Part shown: piece by piece, positions 25,379-33,466 of the stretch
Numbering within the stretch: the first letter of the stretch is position 1
Layout: each line of letters opens with the position of its first letter
Source of the DNA: JAGRKR01 sp041397725
GTDB taxonomy: Bacteria > Pseudomonadota > Alphaproteobacteria > Rhizobiales > Hyphomicrobiaceae
Length of the DNA: 64,000 nucleotides
Direction: 5' to 3'
Assembly: GCA_041397725.1 (NCBI GenBank)
Contig: JAWKVZ010000009.1
Location: forward strand, 107,329 to 171,328
The notes under the pieces: generated by a model
What the model saw: only the letters and a program-made list of their open reading frames with translations
Databases searched by the model: none
Told to the model about the DNA's origin: nothing
Position numbers and translations under genes: made by a program

Positions 25379-27013
25379 ATGATCTACACCAAGCGACATC
25401 CAGCCGTACTGATCATCGGCGTCATTCTCTTGGCGCTCGGCTACGCCACCCAGGCGGGCCTTTTCAATGGTGTCGTCAAGTTCCTGGGCACCGGGCGCTT
25501 GAAGCCGGAGATGATCCATCTCTCCTACGTTTTTGGCGCAGTGGGTGTGGTGATCGGCCTCCTCAAGCTGCTGGGTCCGCTGCGTGAGGGAAGCCTCGAC
25601 TATTACCGGTCTGCGATCGGTGGCGCCCTCTTCATTCTCCTGATTGCGATGCTCGTGCGCTGGTTCCTGGCACCGCTGGTGGCGGTGTGGAGCCGGGCGG
25701 CCGGGCCGATCATCGGGGGACAGTACATCCATAGCGTGTTCGGCTTGAACTACGTGGTCCTGGGGATTATGGCGGGCCTCATCGTCGTCAATGTCTTCGG
25801 CATTCCGAGTTGGGCGCAGAACGGCGTGCGCATGTCTCGTCTCGGCCTCAAGACCGGCGTCATTCTGCTTGGCACGCTCTATTTCCTGCAGGAGATCCTG
25901 CACCTCGGCGTCGCATCGTTCACGCTGATCGGCATCTTCGTGCTGGGCTCGGTTGGCCTGGTTCTGTTGATGGCCCGCATGATGGCCGTCTCGAACTCCA
26001 TGGGTGGCGTGCTTTCGGCTGGCGTTGGCGTCTGCGGCGTGTCCGCGGCCGTGGCCTCGGCGCCTGTCGTTCAGGCCAAGTCAGCCGAGATCGCCTACAC
26101 CATCGGCACGATCCTGCTCTGGGGGGTCGGCTGCATGTTCATCTTCCCGGTGATCGGGAAGTTGCTCGGCATGAGCAACGAGGCGTTCGGCGCCTGGGCC
26201 GGCACGGGCATTCTGAATTCGGCCCAGGTCGCAGGTGCGGCGCTGGCCTATCAACCGGACGGCATCGAGGCGCTCAAGGTCGCCGAGATATTCAATATCA
26301 CGCGCATCCTGTTCTTGCCGCTCATCGTGGTCTGGCTTGCGCTTTGGTACGTGCGGCGTGAGACAGTGGTTGGCGGCCCTGTTCCTGCAGGCCATAGCGT
26401 CGGTGCCATGTCGGTCGGTGCGCCCAAGGTCGATGTCTGGCAGGTCATCGTCTCGAAGTTCCCGCTGTTCGTCATCGGCTTCATCATCATGTTCCTGATC
26501 AATCTGACGGGCGTCTTCCTGCCCAAAGGCGTCACGGCCGACAACCTGTGGAAAGGCAAGTACTTCGACAACAAGCTCAAGACCGAGCGCCTGCTGAAGG
26601 ACAAGGATCTCGCCGCGCTCAGGGCCGACCTGCCGAAGGTCAAGCTGCCGGCGCAGAAGGCGGCGGTCGAGCGGCTGATCGCCAACAAGAAGGTCATGAG
26701 CCTCGGGGACGTGCATGCCCTCGATGGCCTGTCGCGCGCCAAGGTGCTCTCGAAAGACTCGGCGAAGGCGGTAAAGTCCGCGAGCTCGGCAGTGCTGCAC
26801 TCACCCAAGATCATCGGCTGGTTTCGTGATTGGATCGTCTGGCTGTTCGCCTTCGGCCTGACCGGTCTCGGCATGCAGATCACGCTCGCCTCGCTGAAGC
26901 AGGCGGGCGGGCAGCCGCTCGTGATCGGCGGGGTCGTCGGCACGATCAAGGCCGTCGGCTCGCTGGTCTTCATCCTGATCTTCGCCCGCATGCTCGGGCT
27001 CGAGACGCTTTGA
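25379..27013 (+). CDS. YeiH-family (PF03601) membrane transporter, extended form
   Basis: A 544-residue polytopic membrane protein with about twelve predicted helices. The family core (annotated as putative sulfate/sulfite exporters, UPF0324) is visible: GLKTGVILLGTLYF, SNSMGGVLSAGVGVCGVSAA (202-224) and AGTGILNSAQVAGAAL. It differs from the usual ~350-residue YeiH in two ways: an N-terminal extension of about 100 residues with three extra helices, and a charged Lys-rich soluble insertion at about 382-478 between late helices. A GGGAGAG ribosome-binding site precedes ATG 25379. It is the first of four closely packed genes. The transported ion is not known. Confidence 0.85.
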   Translation: MIYTKRHPAVLIIGVILLALGYATQAGLFNGVVKFLGTGRLKPEMIHLSYVFGAVGVVIGLLKLLGPLREGSLDYYRSAIGGALFILLIAMLVRWFLAPLVAVWSRAAGPIIGGQYIHSVFGLNYVVLGIMAGLIVVNVFGIPSWAQNGVRMSRLGLKTGVILLGTLYFLQEILHLGVASFTLIGIFVLGSVGLVLLMARMMAVSNSMGGVLSAGVGVCGVSAAVASAPVVQAKSAEIAYTIGTILLWGVGCMFIFPVIGKLLGMSNEAFGAWAGTGILNSAQVAGAALAYQPDGIEALKVAEIFNITRILFLPLIVVWLALWYVRRETVVGGPVPAGHSVGAMSVGAPKVDVWQVIVSKFPLFVIGFIIMFLINLTGVFLPKGVTADNLWKGKYFDNKLKTERLLKDKDLAALRADLPKVKLPAQKAAVERLIANKKVMSLGDVHALDGLSRAKVLSKDSAKAVKSASSAVLHSPKIIGWFRDWIVWLFAFGLTGLGMQITLASLKQAGGQPLVIGGVVGTIKAVGSLVFILIFARMLGLETL

Positions 27014-27023
27014 GGAGGGGCAC

Positions 27024-27227
27024 ATGACAAACGATCGCAGTCAGAATGTCGACCTGCAGACCACAGAGACCGGCTTTCAGTATCATCGCGGCTCGGCCCT
27101 CTCGATCTTCAAGAGCGACCGGCGCGAGGATCTCGTGGCGCTTGTCTGCGCTCTGCTCATTGCACTTGGTGTGTGGGCACACGTCAATCTCGGCTGGGGC
27201 ATCTTCACTTGGCTCGGATTGAAGTGA
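27024..27227 (+). CDS. Small single-span membrane protein of the YeiH operon
   Basis: A 67-residue protein with a polar N-terminal half (MTNDRSQNVDLQTTETGFQY) and one membrane helix at about residues 37-58, ending FTWLGLK. It starts 10 nt after the transporter stop codon with a strong GAGGAGGGG ribosome-binding site. Size and position suggest an accessory subunit of the transporter. I do not recognise a named family. Confidence 0.75.
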   Translation: MTNDRSQNVDLQTTETGFQYHRGSALSIFKSDRREDLVALVCALLIALGVWAHVNLGWGIFTWLGLK

Positions 27228-27784
27228 CGGGCGCCGCGCACGTGACGTCGGCCGGTCGGCAGCGGGGCGGTTCGGCCGACGTTGCGCTGGAGCGGGGCGC
27301 GCGGACCAGGCGTGTCCTCGTGGCGAGCCATGGCACGGACGGGGCTCGGGCGGCCGAGCGCGCCGCTCTTGCTCGCCTCGAGCCCGGGCAGCATCTCTGC
27401 CAGCTGGTCATCGTACCGGAGTTGTGGCGCTCGATGTCCGGCGATGGCTGGCGCATCAATGCCTCGACCGAGCACGAGTTCTGCGACTACCTTGAAGGCC
27501 AGATCGAGCGGGAGGTGCGCGCCGAGGTCGAGAGGCTGGCGCGCCTCGCCGGGTTGCACGGCGTGGTCTTCTCGGCTCGCTCGGAGCACGGCGCCCTCGA
27601 GGAGTGCCTGATCGCCGAGACGCTGCGCGTCGCCTACGATCTCGTCGTATTGGGCTCTCCGCGTCCGGCCGGGCAGCCCGGGCTTCGCTCGCGCATGCGG
27701 CTCGATCGGCTGGTTTCGAGGCTCGCTGTTCCGCTCATGGTCATCCCGCACCCGAGCCGGCTCGCGCAAGACGGCGCGGCATGA
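27224..27784 (+). CDS. UspA-like alpha/beta domain protein
   Basis: A 186-residue soluble protein with a universal-stress-like fold: a first strand RRVLVASHGTDGARAAERAA, a middle helix pair, and a final block with YDLVVLGSP and VSRLAVPLMVIPHPS, the usual last two strands of Usp domains. The ATP-binding G-x2-G-x9-G-S/T loop is not recognisable, so it may be a non-ATP-binding version. The start is taken as GTG 27224, which overlaps the stop codon of the preceding gene (GTGA); GTG 27242 is an alternative. Tight coupling to a transporter gene suggests a regulatory subunit role. Confidence 0.7.
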   Translation: MTGAAHVTSAGRQRGGSADVALERGARTRRVLVASHGTDGARAAERAALARLEPGQHLCQLVIVPELWRSMSGDGWRINASTEHEFCDYLEGQIEREVRAEVERLARLAGLHGVVFSARSEHGALEECLIAETLRVAYDLVVLGSPRPAGQPGLRSRMRLDRLVSRLAVPLMVIPHPSRLAQDGAA

Positions 27785-28407
27785 CGAGCGAGCCCGCGCC
27801 GCAAGAGCCGGGGCTCGAGCTGGCAGGTGAGCCGGATTATGCCTGGGCGTCGTTCGACTGTCCGCTCGACACAGAGTCGATCCTCGTCTGGCTCGATGAC
27901 ATCGAGTTGGCGCTCAGGACCAATCCATTGCTCGAATTGACGCGTTTCGAGGCTCAAGGCCCCGGCGTCTGGCGCGTGGCCGGTCGAAACCTCTCCAATG
28001 GGCAGGCGATCGATACTCTGGTCACTGCGACGCGCGGGGCTGGCGAGGTTTCGCTCCTCTACGCCCAGGGCCTCAAGGCTCGCACGACCATCCGTGTCGC
28101 GCCGCAGGCTTGCGGCTCCCTTGTGACCATCATCGACCATTACGACAGCGTGCCAGAAGCGGAACGGCGGCAGCGGCTCGCCGAGGTCGACCTCAGTCTG
28201 ACGGCGTGGGCGCGTGCGCTCCACATCCTTCTGCGGCGCTGGGCGCGCTGGGGGCGGTTCGCTCCGTGGCGCTGGTACATGCTGCGTCTGTGGAAGCCCA
28301 TGACACCTTCGGCGCGCCGGATCACTTTCATGCTCATCGCCATTTCCATCTTCGAGGTGCTCATGGTCGGCGTGATGCTCGGGCTCTGGTATCTGCTCGC
28401 CTCGTGA
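27781..28407 (+). CDS. C-terminally anchored membrane protein of the YeiH operon
   Basis: A 208-residue protein whose start overlaps the previous stop codon (ATGA). Residues 1-155 are predicted soluble, with a segment FEAQGPGVWRVAGRNLSNGQ and a strand-rich centre; a basic Arg/Trp-rich stretch (RRWARWGRFAPWRWYMLRLW) precedes a single C-terminal helix at about 182-205. No known family is recognised. It ends a four-gene module (transporter, small subunit, Usp-like, tail-anchored) in which each junction is 10 nt or an overlap. Confidence 0.7.
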   Translation: MTSEPAPQEPGLELAGEPDYAWASFDCPLDTESILVWLDDIELALRTNPLLELTRFEAQGPGVWRVAGRNLSNGQAIDTLVTATRGAGEVSLLYAQGLKARTTIRVAPQACGSLVTIIDHYDSVPEAERRQRLAEVDLSLTAWARALHILLRRWARWGRFAPWRWYMLRLWKPMTPSARRITFMLIAISIFEVLMVGVMLGLWYLLAS

Positions 28408-28811
28408 GTGGCGCCGCTCGCACGGCAGATCGGCAGGCTGGCGGTCGCACCGTGGTCCTTGCACCCCTTGGGACCGGCATCGCAGCCGGCTTGGCGGACC
28501 CAGGCGATAGCGTCTCCGTCGTGCAAACGATCTTGTCCGCGAGCCAGGACAATGCCGTCCACTGCGACGGGGCGTCGCCCGCATCGCTGCGCGCCATCCA
28601 GACGGAGCGCTCCCGAACCTCTGCTCAGAACTTCGGGGATCTGGCCTCCTGTGCTTTGGACTGGACCGCCCGTTCGACACGGGGATGCGTGACGTGCATC
28701 ACAAAAATCACGCTTTCCTTTGCCTGCGACACCTGTGTCATTTGTCGGCAGCGCATCACACCCACGTGAAGCAGCATCGCCTTGTCTGCTCATGTGTGGG
28801 AGGTCGCCGGA
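28408..28811. other. Promoter-containing spacer upstream of the FAD oxidase
   Basis: A 404-nt spacer without a credible gene. It holds a CRP-type palindrome (listed separately) and, 25 nt further on, a short inverted repeat GACAC-CT-GTGTC at 28728-28739. The right-hand end carries the GGGAGG ribosome-binding site of the oxidase gene. Confidence 0.5.
28689..28702. promoter_or_regulatory. CRP-type palindrome upstream of the FAD oxidase
   Basis: C-GTGA-CGTGCA-TCAC-A: the GTGA-N6-TCAC core is perfect and only the first flank base departs from TGTGA-N6-TCACA. It lies 110-123 nt upstream of ATG 28812, a plausible activator distance. The HTH of the Crp-type regulator at 21141-21845 predicts exactly this half-site. 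Confidence 0.5.
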
Positions 28812-30314
28812 ATGAGCGCGCGTGCCGAACTCTACGGATGCACCGAACAGGCAGCCTGCCGCGTCGAATCCTCCTCGGCGGGCGTCCGGACAGCGGGAGG
28901 GGCCTCGCGACCGCGCCTGGTCGAGTTGCCTCACGACAGCATTCTGTCACTCGGATACGACTGGAGCCGCGTCGGCGACCCGGCGGTGCGCCCGAAATAT
29001 CCGGCCAAGGTATACTTGCCGCGAAGCATCGAAGACATCGCCGCGGCCGTGCGCGAGACGCGCCAGTTCGGCCAGACTTTGCGCATCCGCGGGAGCGGCC
29101 ATTCGAGCAATGACCTCGTTGTCGAGGACGGCGGGGCAATCCTGTGGACCAAGCTGTTCAACGCCTTGGTCGACGTCGATCTGGCGGACGCTACTGTGAC
29201 TGTGCAGGCGGGCGCCATGCTCGCAGGCGTCGACGAGATGCTGGGAGAGCTCGGGTACGGTCTGCCTGTACTCGGAGATCATCAGCATCTGACGGCCGGC
29301 GGCTTCGCCTCGGTCGGCGGCGTCAGCCCGGCCTCGCATCGCGAAGGCATGTTCGTCGACAATGTGCTCGCCGTCGAGATCGTGGGCTGGGACGGAGCTG
29401 TCCGCCGCCTGGCGCGCGGCACCGACGCGCTTGAGCTCAACCGCATTCTCGGCGGGATGGGGCGGCATGGCATCATCGCCACGCTGACGCTGAGGATCGT
29501 CGCCATCGACAAGCGGACCACGGTCGTCAGGAACCGGCGGCACATCACCTTCGACATGGCCAAGTTCATCGAGCGATCGCGCGCCAACATCGAGAGTGAC
29601 GACGACGTCCTCTACCAGCACGCCATCTGGGACGAGCGCACGGTGCTCGGACAGACCGTGACCTTTGGCCAGTGCTCAGCCTACACGCCGACGCGCCAGT
29701 CGGTCTGGAAGCGGCTGCGTGAGCGCGTGGCGTTCGGCGGTCTGCACGCGTTGCGGAACCTCGCCGGCCGGCTGCCGGCGGGGCTCGGTCGCGTTGCGAA
29801 CACCCTGTCAGGCCTCGGCTTCCTCTTGCCTCCGCGCTTTGCCACGGCGCGCAACATCGAGAGCTTCACGGAGAAGGTCGTCGATCACACGGTCGGTGAC
29901 CCCGTGCGCTTCTACGCGGCGCTCGCCCCCATGAGCACCTATGGCGCTCTCTTTCGCGAACTTCACGCGATTGCCACCCGCTATCGCGACGAGCATGGCT
30001 GCCTGACGTCGATCAGCCTTTACGTCGTGGGACTCCGCTCCCCGTGGCTCGCTGCCGATGAGAGGGAGCGCCATTGCGATCTGCTGCTCTATCTCGGTGT
30101 GGTGCCGGAGGCGATGACGTCGGCGCGCGTCGATGCTCTTGCGCGCGAGGTGGATGCGGCCTGCATCCGCCACGGAGCGTTCCGCTATATGCACAGCCGC
30201 ACGAGCAGCGATCCCGCAATCCGCGCCCGCATCGATCCCAACGCGAGACACGAGGCACGCATCCGGCAGGAGGCCAGCGCCGATCCCGCCGCCAAGCCGG
30301 CCGCGAACGCGTGA
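28812..30314 (+). CDS. FAD-linked oxidase of the VAO/PCMH superfamily
   Basis: A 500-residue flavoprotein. The FAD-binding domain (about 55-235) shows YPAKVYLPRSIEDIAAAVRE, the RIRGSGHSSND loop whose His97 sits where many family members attach FAD covalently, and the GLPVLGDHQHLTAGGFASVG pyrophosphate-binding block. The C-terminal domain resembles the aldonolactone oxidase (ALO) type, with a YRDEHGCLTS segment. Such enzymes oxidise sugar lactones, alditols or related alcohols with O2 or another acceptor; the substrate is not predictable here. It stands alone behind a spacer with a CRP-like site. ATG 28812 has a GGGAGG ribosome-binding site. Confidence 0.8.
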   Translation: MSARAELYGCTEQAACRVESSSAGVRTAGGASRPRLVELPHDSILSLGYDWSRVGDPAVRPKYPAKVYLPRSIEDIAAAVRETRQFGQTLRIRGSGHSSNDLVVEDGGAILWTKLFNALVDVDLADATVTVQAGAMLAGVDEMLGELGYGLPVLGDHQHLTAGGFASVGGVSPASHREGMFVDNVLAVEIVGWDGAVRRLARGTDALELNRILGGMGRHGIIATLTLRIVAIDKRTTVVRNRRHITFDMAKFIERSRANIESDDDVLYQHAIWDERTVLGQTVTFGQCSAYTPTRQSVWKRLRERVAFGGLHALRNLAGRLPAGLGRVANTLSGLGFLLPPRFATARNIESFTEKVVDHTVGDPVRFYAALAPMSTYGALFRELHAIATRYRDEHGCLTSISLYVVGLRSPWLAADERERHCDLLLYLGVVPEAMTSARVDALAREVDAACIRHGAFRYMHSRTSSDPAIRARIDPNARHEARIRQEASADPAAKPAANA

Positions 30315-30595
30315 GAGTCGGGCGGAGCGGACAAACGGCAATCGACTGACAGAGCTGCGGTGAAGCAGTTTGATGTCGGGCCTCGCGTCAACTGCGTGAC
30401 TTCGCGTGCGACCGCACTTGTCGGTCGCACGAGCGGTCGAGTGTCTGCGGTCGGTGGGCTCGCGACCGCGCCGGATCAACCGTCATGACGCTGACACGAT
30501 CGCGTCCCGACCTCCGCTCCCTCTGGAGGCCATGTGAGGACGCTGGCTGATGAGCCAAGCGTCGTATGATCCCCGCGTTGCGAGCGGGGGCTCCC
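30315..30595. other. Spacer with hairpin before the IS1182 relic
   Basis: No gene recognised. A perfect 6-bp hairpin, CCCCGC-N7-GCGGGG (30571-30589), lies directly before the transposase relic and could be the FAD-oxidase terminator or part of an IS end. No flanking target-site duplication could be identified. Confidence 0.4.
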
Positions 30596-30974
30596 ATGAA
30601 GCGCTTCATCGAAGGCCTGGATCGAAGCCAGACCACCCCTCCTGCCGGACTGCATCGACGATTACGTCGACGAGGACAATCGGGTCCGCGCCGTCGATGC
30701 CTTCATCGACATGCTGGATCTGGCGGCACTCGGTTTTGATGTCGAGCCCGAGGCGACGGGCCGGTCCGGGTACCACCCGGCGACGATGCTCAAGCTCTAC
30801 GTCTACGGCTATCTCAACCAGGTGCCGTCGTCGCGCCGGCTCAAACGCGAGTGCCGTCGCAATCTCGAGCTGATGCTGGCGTGGAATGCTGTGCGCTGCC
30901 GACCGCCCCTTGATGACGAGGAGGTCATTCGGACGGTGGAGTCGATTGCGCGGACACACGCGCTGAAGAGTTAG
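30596..30974 (+). pseudogene. IS1182-family transposase, N-terminal fragment with frameshift
   Basis: ATG 30596 opens MKRFIEGLDRSQTT, then one frameshift is needed to continue LPDCIDDYVDEDNRVRAVDA, LDLAALGF and the typical GRSGYHPATMLKLYVYGYLN block, followed by RLKRECRRNLELM. This is the conserved N-terminal part of IS1182-type transposases. After NLELM the frame departs from the family (LAWNAVRCRPP...) and stops at 30972-30974, so the DDE catalytic region is missing. It lies 107 nt from the 3' end of a tRNA-Ser gene. Confidence 0.8.
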
Positions 30975-31081
30975 GCTGCGGAGGTTGGCATGAGCAGAGG
31001 GCCGGTAGCCCTTGGCTGATGTGGGAACAACGACGCGGCAAAAGAGAATTCAACGATATAACACTGTATTGCCAGCCGTAT

Positions 31082-31171
31082 TGGCGGATGGGGTGGGATT
31101 CGAACCCACGAGACGGTCGCCCGCCTGCCGGTTTTCAAGACCGGTGCCTTCAACCACTCGGCCACCCATCC
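31082..31171 (-). tRNA. tRNA-Ser (anticodon TGA)
   Basis: Read on the minus strand from 31171: acceptor 5' strand GGATGGG pairs with CCCATCC near the 3' end, D-arm GGCCGAGTGG, anticodon loop CTTGAAA (anticodon TGA, serine) on a CCGGT/ACCGG stem, a long variable arm (GGCAGGCGGGCGACCGTC region) as expected for a class II tRNA, and T-arm GTGGGTTCGAATCCCAC. The CCA end is encoded at 31082-31084. The 3' end points toward the accessory region on its left. Confidence 0.96.
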
Positions 31172-31427
31172 ATCCGGGACGACAGGGAGCGGACATACGT
31201 TGGTTTGCCGGCAAAGGCAATTCCCGTCGGGTCCGGGCCGCGACCGGGGCGGGGGCGGGAGGCGGCCGGTGGCGAAGCAGTTTCGCCGCAGACGCAGCGC
31301 CTTGTTGATCCTGTGCAAAGACGAATCTGTCATGTTGCCACCATTCTCCTGTCAGGTTTGATGCGCATGCTCCGACAGGGACGGGAGCGTCGGCACAGGC
31401 CGGCGTCCGGGAGCGAGGGGAGCCGAC

Positions 31428-32195
31428 ATGTACGACGAGGCCGCGCACAGGATTGCCCGAGGCGGGCGGGGGGCGCGTTTCAGGGGTGCCGGACGTCTCG
31501 TCGTTGCAGGCGTCGTTGCCATGGCAGTTTCGGCTGGCGGTTGCGCGCGGCCCGCCAGCACCACCGCGACGTTGCAGCTCGCAACCCCCATGGAGCGGGT
31601 CGAGGTCGTTCCCGCGCCCATGCAACCCGATGCCGGACCGCGCCGTCAGGTTGCGGCGCCGTCGCAGCTCGCTCTGGTGCGGCCCACGATGCCAAGTCGC
31701 GGCATCGGACGCGGCACCTACAAGATTGGCAAGCCTTATCAGATCAAGGGCCAGTGGTACTATCCCAAGGAGCAGCCGAGCTACGACGAAGTGGGCGTGG
31801 CCTCCTGGTATGGCGCCGATTTCCACGGCGGCAAGACGGCGAACGGCGAGATTTTCGACATGCACGCGCTGACGGCAGCCCACAAGACGCTGCCGCTGCC
31901 GTCCTATGCGGAAGTGACCAACCTCGCCAATGGCCGCACGGTTCTCGTGCGCATCAACAACCGCGGTCCTTTCGTCGGCAACCGCCTCATCGACCTGTCG
32001 CGCGGCACGGCACGCATCCTCGGTTTCGAGGGCAAGGGGCTGTCGCGGGTGCGGGTGCGCTATATCGGTCGCGCGCCTCTCGACGGCGACACCAGTCGCG
32101 AGCGGGCCTACCTGATGGCCCAGCGCTGGTATCGCGAGATGGTCGCGTCAGGCGGCCTGCGGGCGGCGCCGCCACGGCGCACGGCCGCGAACTGA
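31428..32195 (+). CDS. rlpA: RlpA-like septal-ring lipoprotein (lytic transglycosylase family)
   Basis: A 255-residue lipoprotein: membrane leader about 21-38 and a lipobox ending in Cys39 (SAGGC), then a Pro-rich linker, then the double-psi beta-barrel RlpA domain (about 118-205) with GVASWYGADFHGGKTANGE, AAHKTLPLPSY and NRLIDLSRGTARIL. In studied RlpA enzymes a Glu, a His and an Asp near this groove are important. Glu141 and His152 are present, but the usual RxNDRGPF reads RINNRGPF (Asn178). The C-terminal SPOR domain common in RlpA is absent. RlpA acts on denuded glycan at division sites. Upstream is the tRNA-Ser gene. Confidence 0.85.
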   Translation: MYDEAAHRIARGGRGARFRGAGRLVVAGVVAMAVSAGGCARPASTTATLQLATPMERVEVVPAPMQPDAGPRRQVAAPSQLALVRPTMPSRGIGRGTYKIGKPYQIKGQWYYPKEQPSYDEVGVASWYGADFHGGKTANGEIFDMHALTAAHKTLPLPSYAEVTNLANGRTVLVRINNRGPFVGNRLIDLSRGTARILGFEGKGLSRVRVRYIGRAPLDGDTSRERAYLMAQRWYREMVASGGLRAAPPRRTAAN

Positions 32196-32247
32196 GCCTT
32201 CGAAAAGAGGGCGCGTTTCCAGGTGTCTCGGCCGCAGGGCTGCGGCT

Positions 32248-33414
32248 TCAGCCGCGGATGATGTGCGGCAGGTAGCGGGCGTTGTTGCCGGTGATTTCCG
32301 AGCTGTCGGCGCGGATGCCGAGGCCGGCCGGCTCGCTCGCCACCATCCATAGCCCGCACATCGGCCGCTCGCCCGAGAATTCCGGCAGCGGCTGGTAGGC
32401 CTGCACGATATGGCCTTCCTCGCCGTAAGGGCCGGGGGCGGAGACCCTGGGGACGCGCGATCCGCGCTCGAGGATCTCGACGTTGGCGCCTTCTCGTGAA
32501 TAGAGAGGCTTGCGCACGTAACGCGCGCCGACCGTGGCGGCGGCCGGATCGTCCTCGAAGAAGGCTGGCAGCAGATTGGGATGGCCAGGGAAGCGTTGCC
32601 ACAGCAGCGCCAGCAGCCCCTTGTTGGATAGGACGCTCTTCCAGGCCGGCTCGATCATCTGGCACTGCGCGCCGGGGATGTGCGTGGCGAACTCCTCGCG
32701 CAGCAGCCATTCCCAGGGATAGAGCTTGAACAGGGCCTGGATGGCGTGGTCGTCGAGGTCGGTGAAGCGGCCGTCGGTGGAAACCCCGATATCGGATATG
32801 TCGATCATCACGGTTGCCAGCCCGGCCTGCTGGGCGCAATCGGCGAGATAGAGCGTGGTGCTCCAGTCCTCGTTCGAGCTGCGCACCGAGGCGAGATGCA
32901 AGGTCGGCGGCAGGCCCATCTGCCCGAAGGCCGTCACCAGACGCTCGTGCAGCGAGTTGAACTGGTCGGAGCCGGACGGGATCAGGTTCTGGGCCTGGGC
33001 CTGCTCGAGCCAGACCCATTGAAAGACGGCCGTCTCATAGAGCGAGGTCGGCGTGTCCGCGTTGTACTCGTAGAGCTTTGCGGGGCCACGTCCGTCGAAG
33101 GCGAAATCCATCCGCCCATAGAGGTTGCGGTGCTTCGCGCGCCAGGTCTCGGCAACGTAGCCCCAGAAGCGCTCGGGAATGGCCAGGCGCTTCAGAATGG
33201 CTTCGTCGCGGCAGGCCGCTTCGACGACCTCGAAGCACATGCTCTCGATCTCGGCAGCCGGAGACTCGAGCCCCTCTTCGATTTCCTCGAGAGTGAATGC
33301 GTAGTAGGCGCTTTCGTCCCAGTAGAGGCTGCCATCGGGAGAATGAAAGTCGAAGCCGTGCTCTTCGGCGGTGCGGCGCCAGTCGCTACGCTCACGAACG
33401 CGGATGCGCTCCAT
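32248..33414 (-). CDS. ygiC: Glutathionylspermidine-synthase-like ATP-grasp protein (YgiC-like)
   Basis: A 388-residue ATP-grasp carbon-nitrogen ligase of the GSP_synth family, without the amidase domain of E. coli Gss. Family blocks are DESAYYAFTLEEIEEG, LYGRMDFAFDG, KLYEYNADTPTSLYE, NKGLLALLWQRFPGHPNLLP, and RYVRKPLYSREGANV, where the ATP-binding Lys and Arg lie. Substrates of the YgiC/YjfC type are not established. The gene is 52 nt downstream of a YgiB-like lipoprotein gene, the same ygiB-ygiC pairing as in enterobacteria, so the two are probably one operon. Confidence 0.85.
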   Translation of the reverse strand: MERIRVRERSDWRRTAEEHGFDFHSPDGSLYWDESAYYAFTLEEIEEGLESPAAEIESMCFEVVEAACRDEAILKRLAIPERFWGYVAETWRAKHRNLYGRMDFAFDGRGPAKLYEYNADTPTSLYETAVFQWVWLEQAQAQNLIPSGSDQFNSLHERLVTAFGQMGLPPTLHLASVRSSNEDWSTTLYLADCAQQAGLATVMIDISDIGVSTDGRFTDLDDHAIQALFKLYPWEWLLREEFATHIPGAQCQMIEPAWKSVLSNKGLLALLWQRFPGHPNLLPAFFEDDPAAATVGARYVRKPLYSREGANVEILERGSRVPRVSAPGPYGEEGHIVQAYQPLPEFSGERPMCGLWMVASEPAGLGIRADSSEITGNNARYLPHIIRG

Positions 33415-33466
33415 GTCTCCCCCGTGATCTCAGGCTGCAGCAGTCGGGCGCTCAAGCGTCGACCGA

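Noticed and set aside
28738..28775. TCAC-N6-GTGA element near 28756 as a further CRP site
   Set aside because: The half-sites are in the opposite order (TCAC first), which is not the CRP arrangement.
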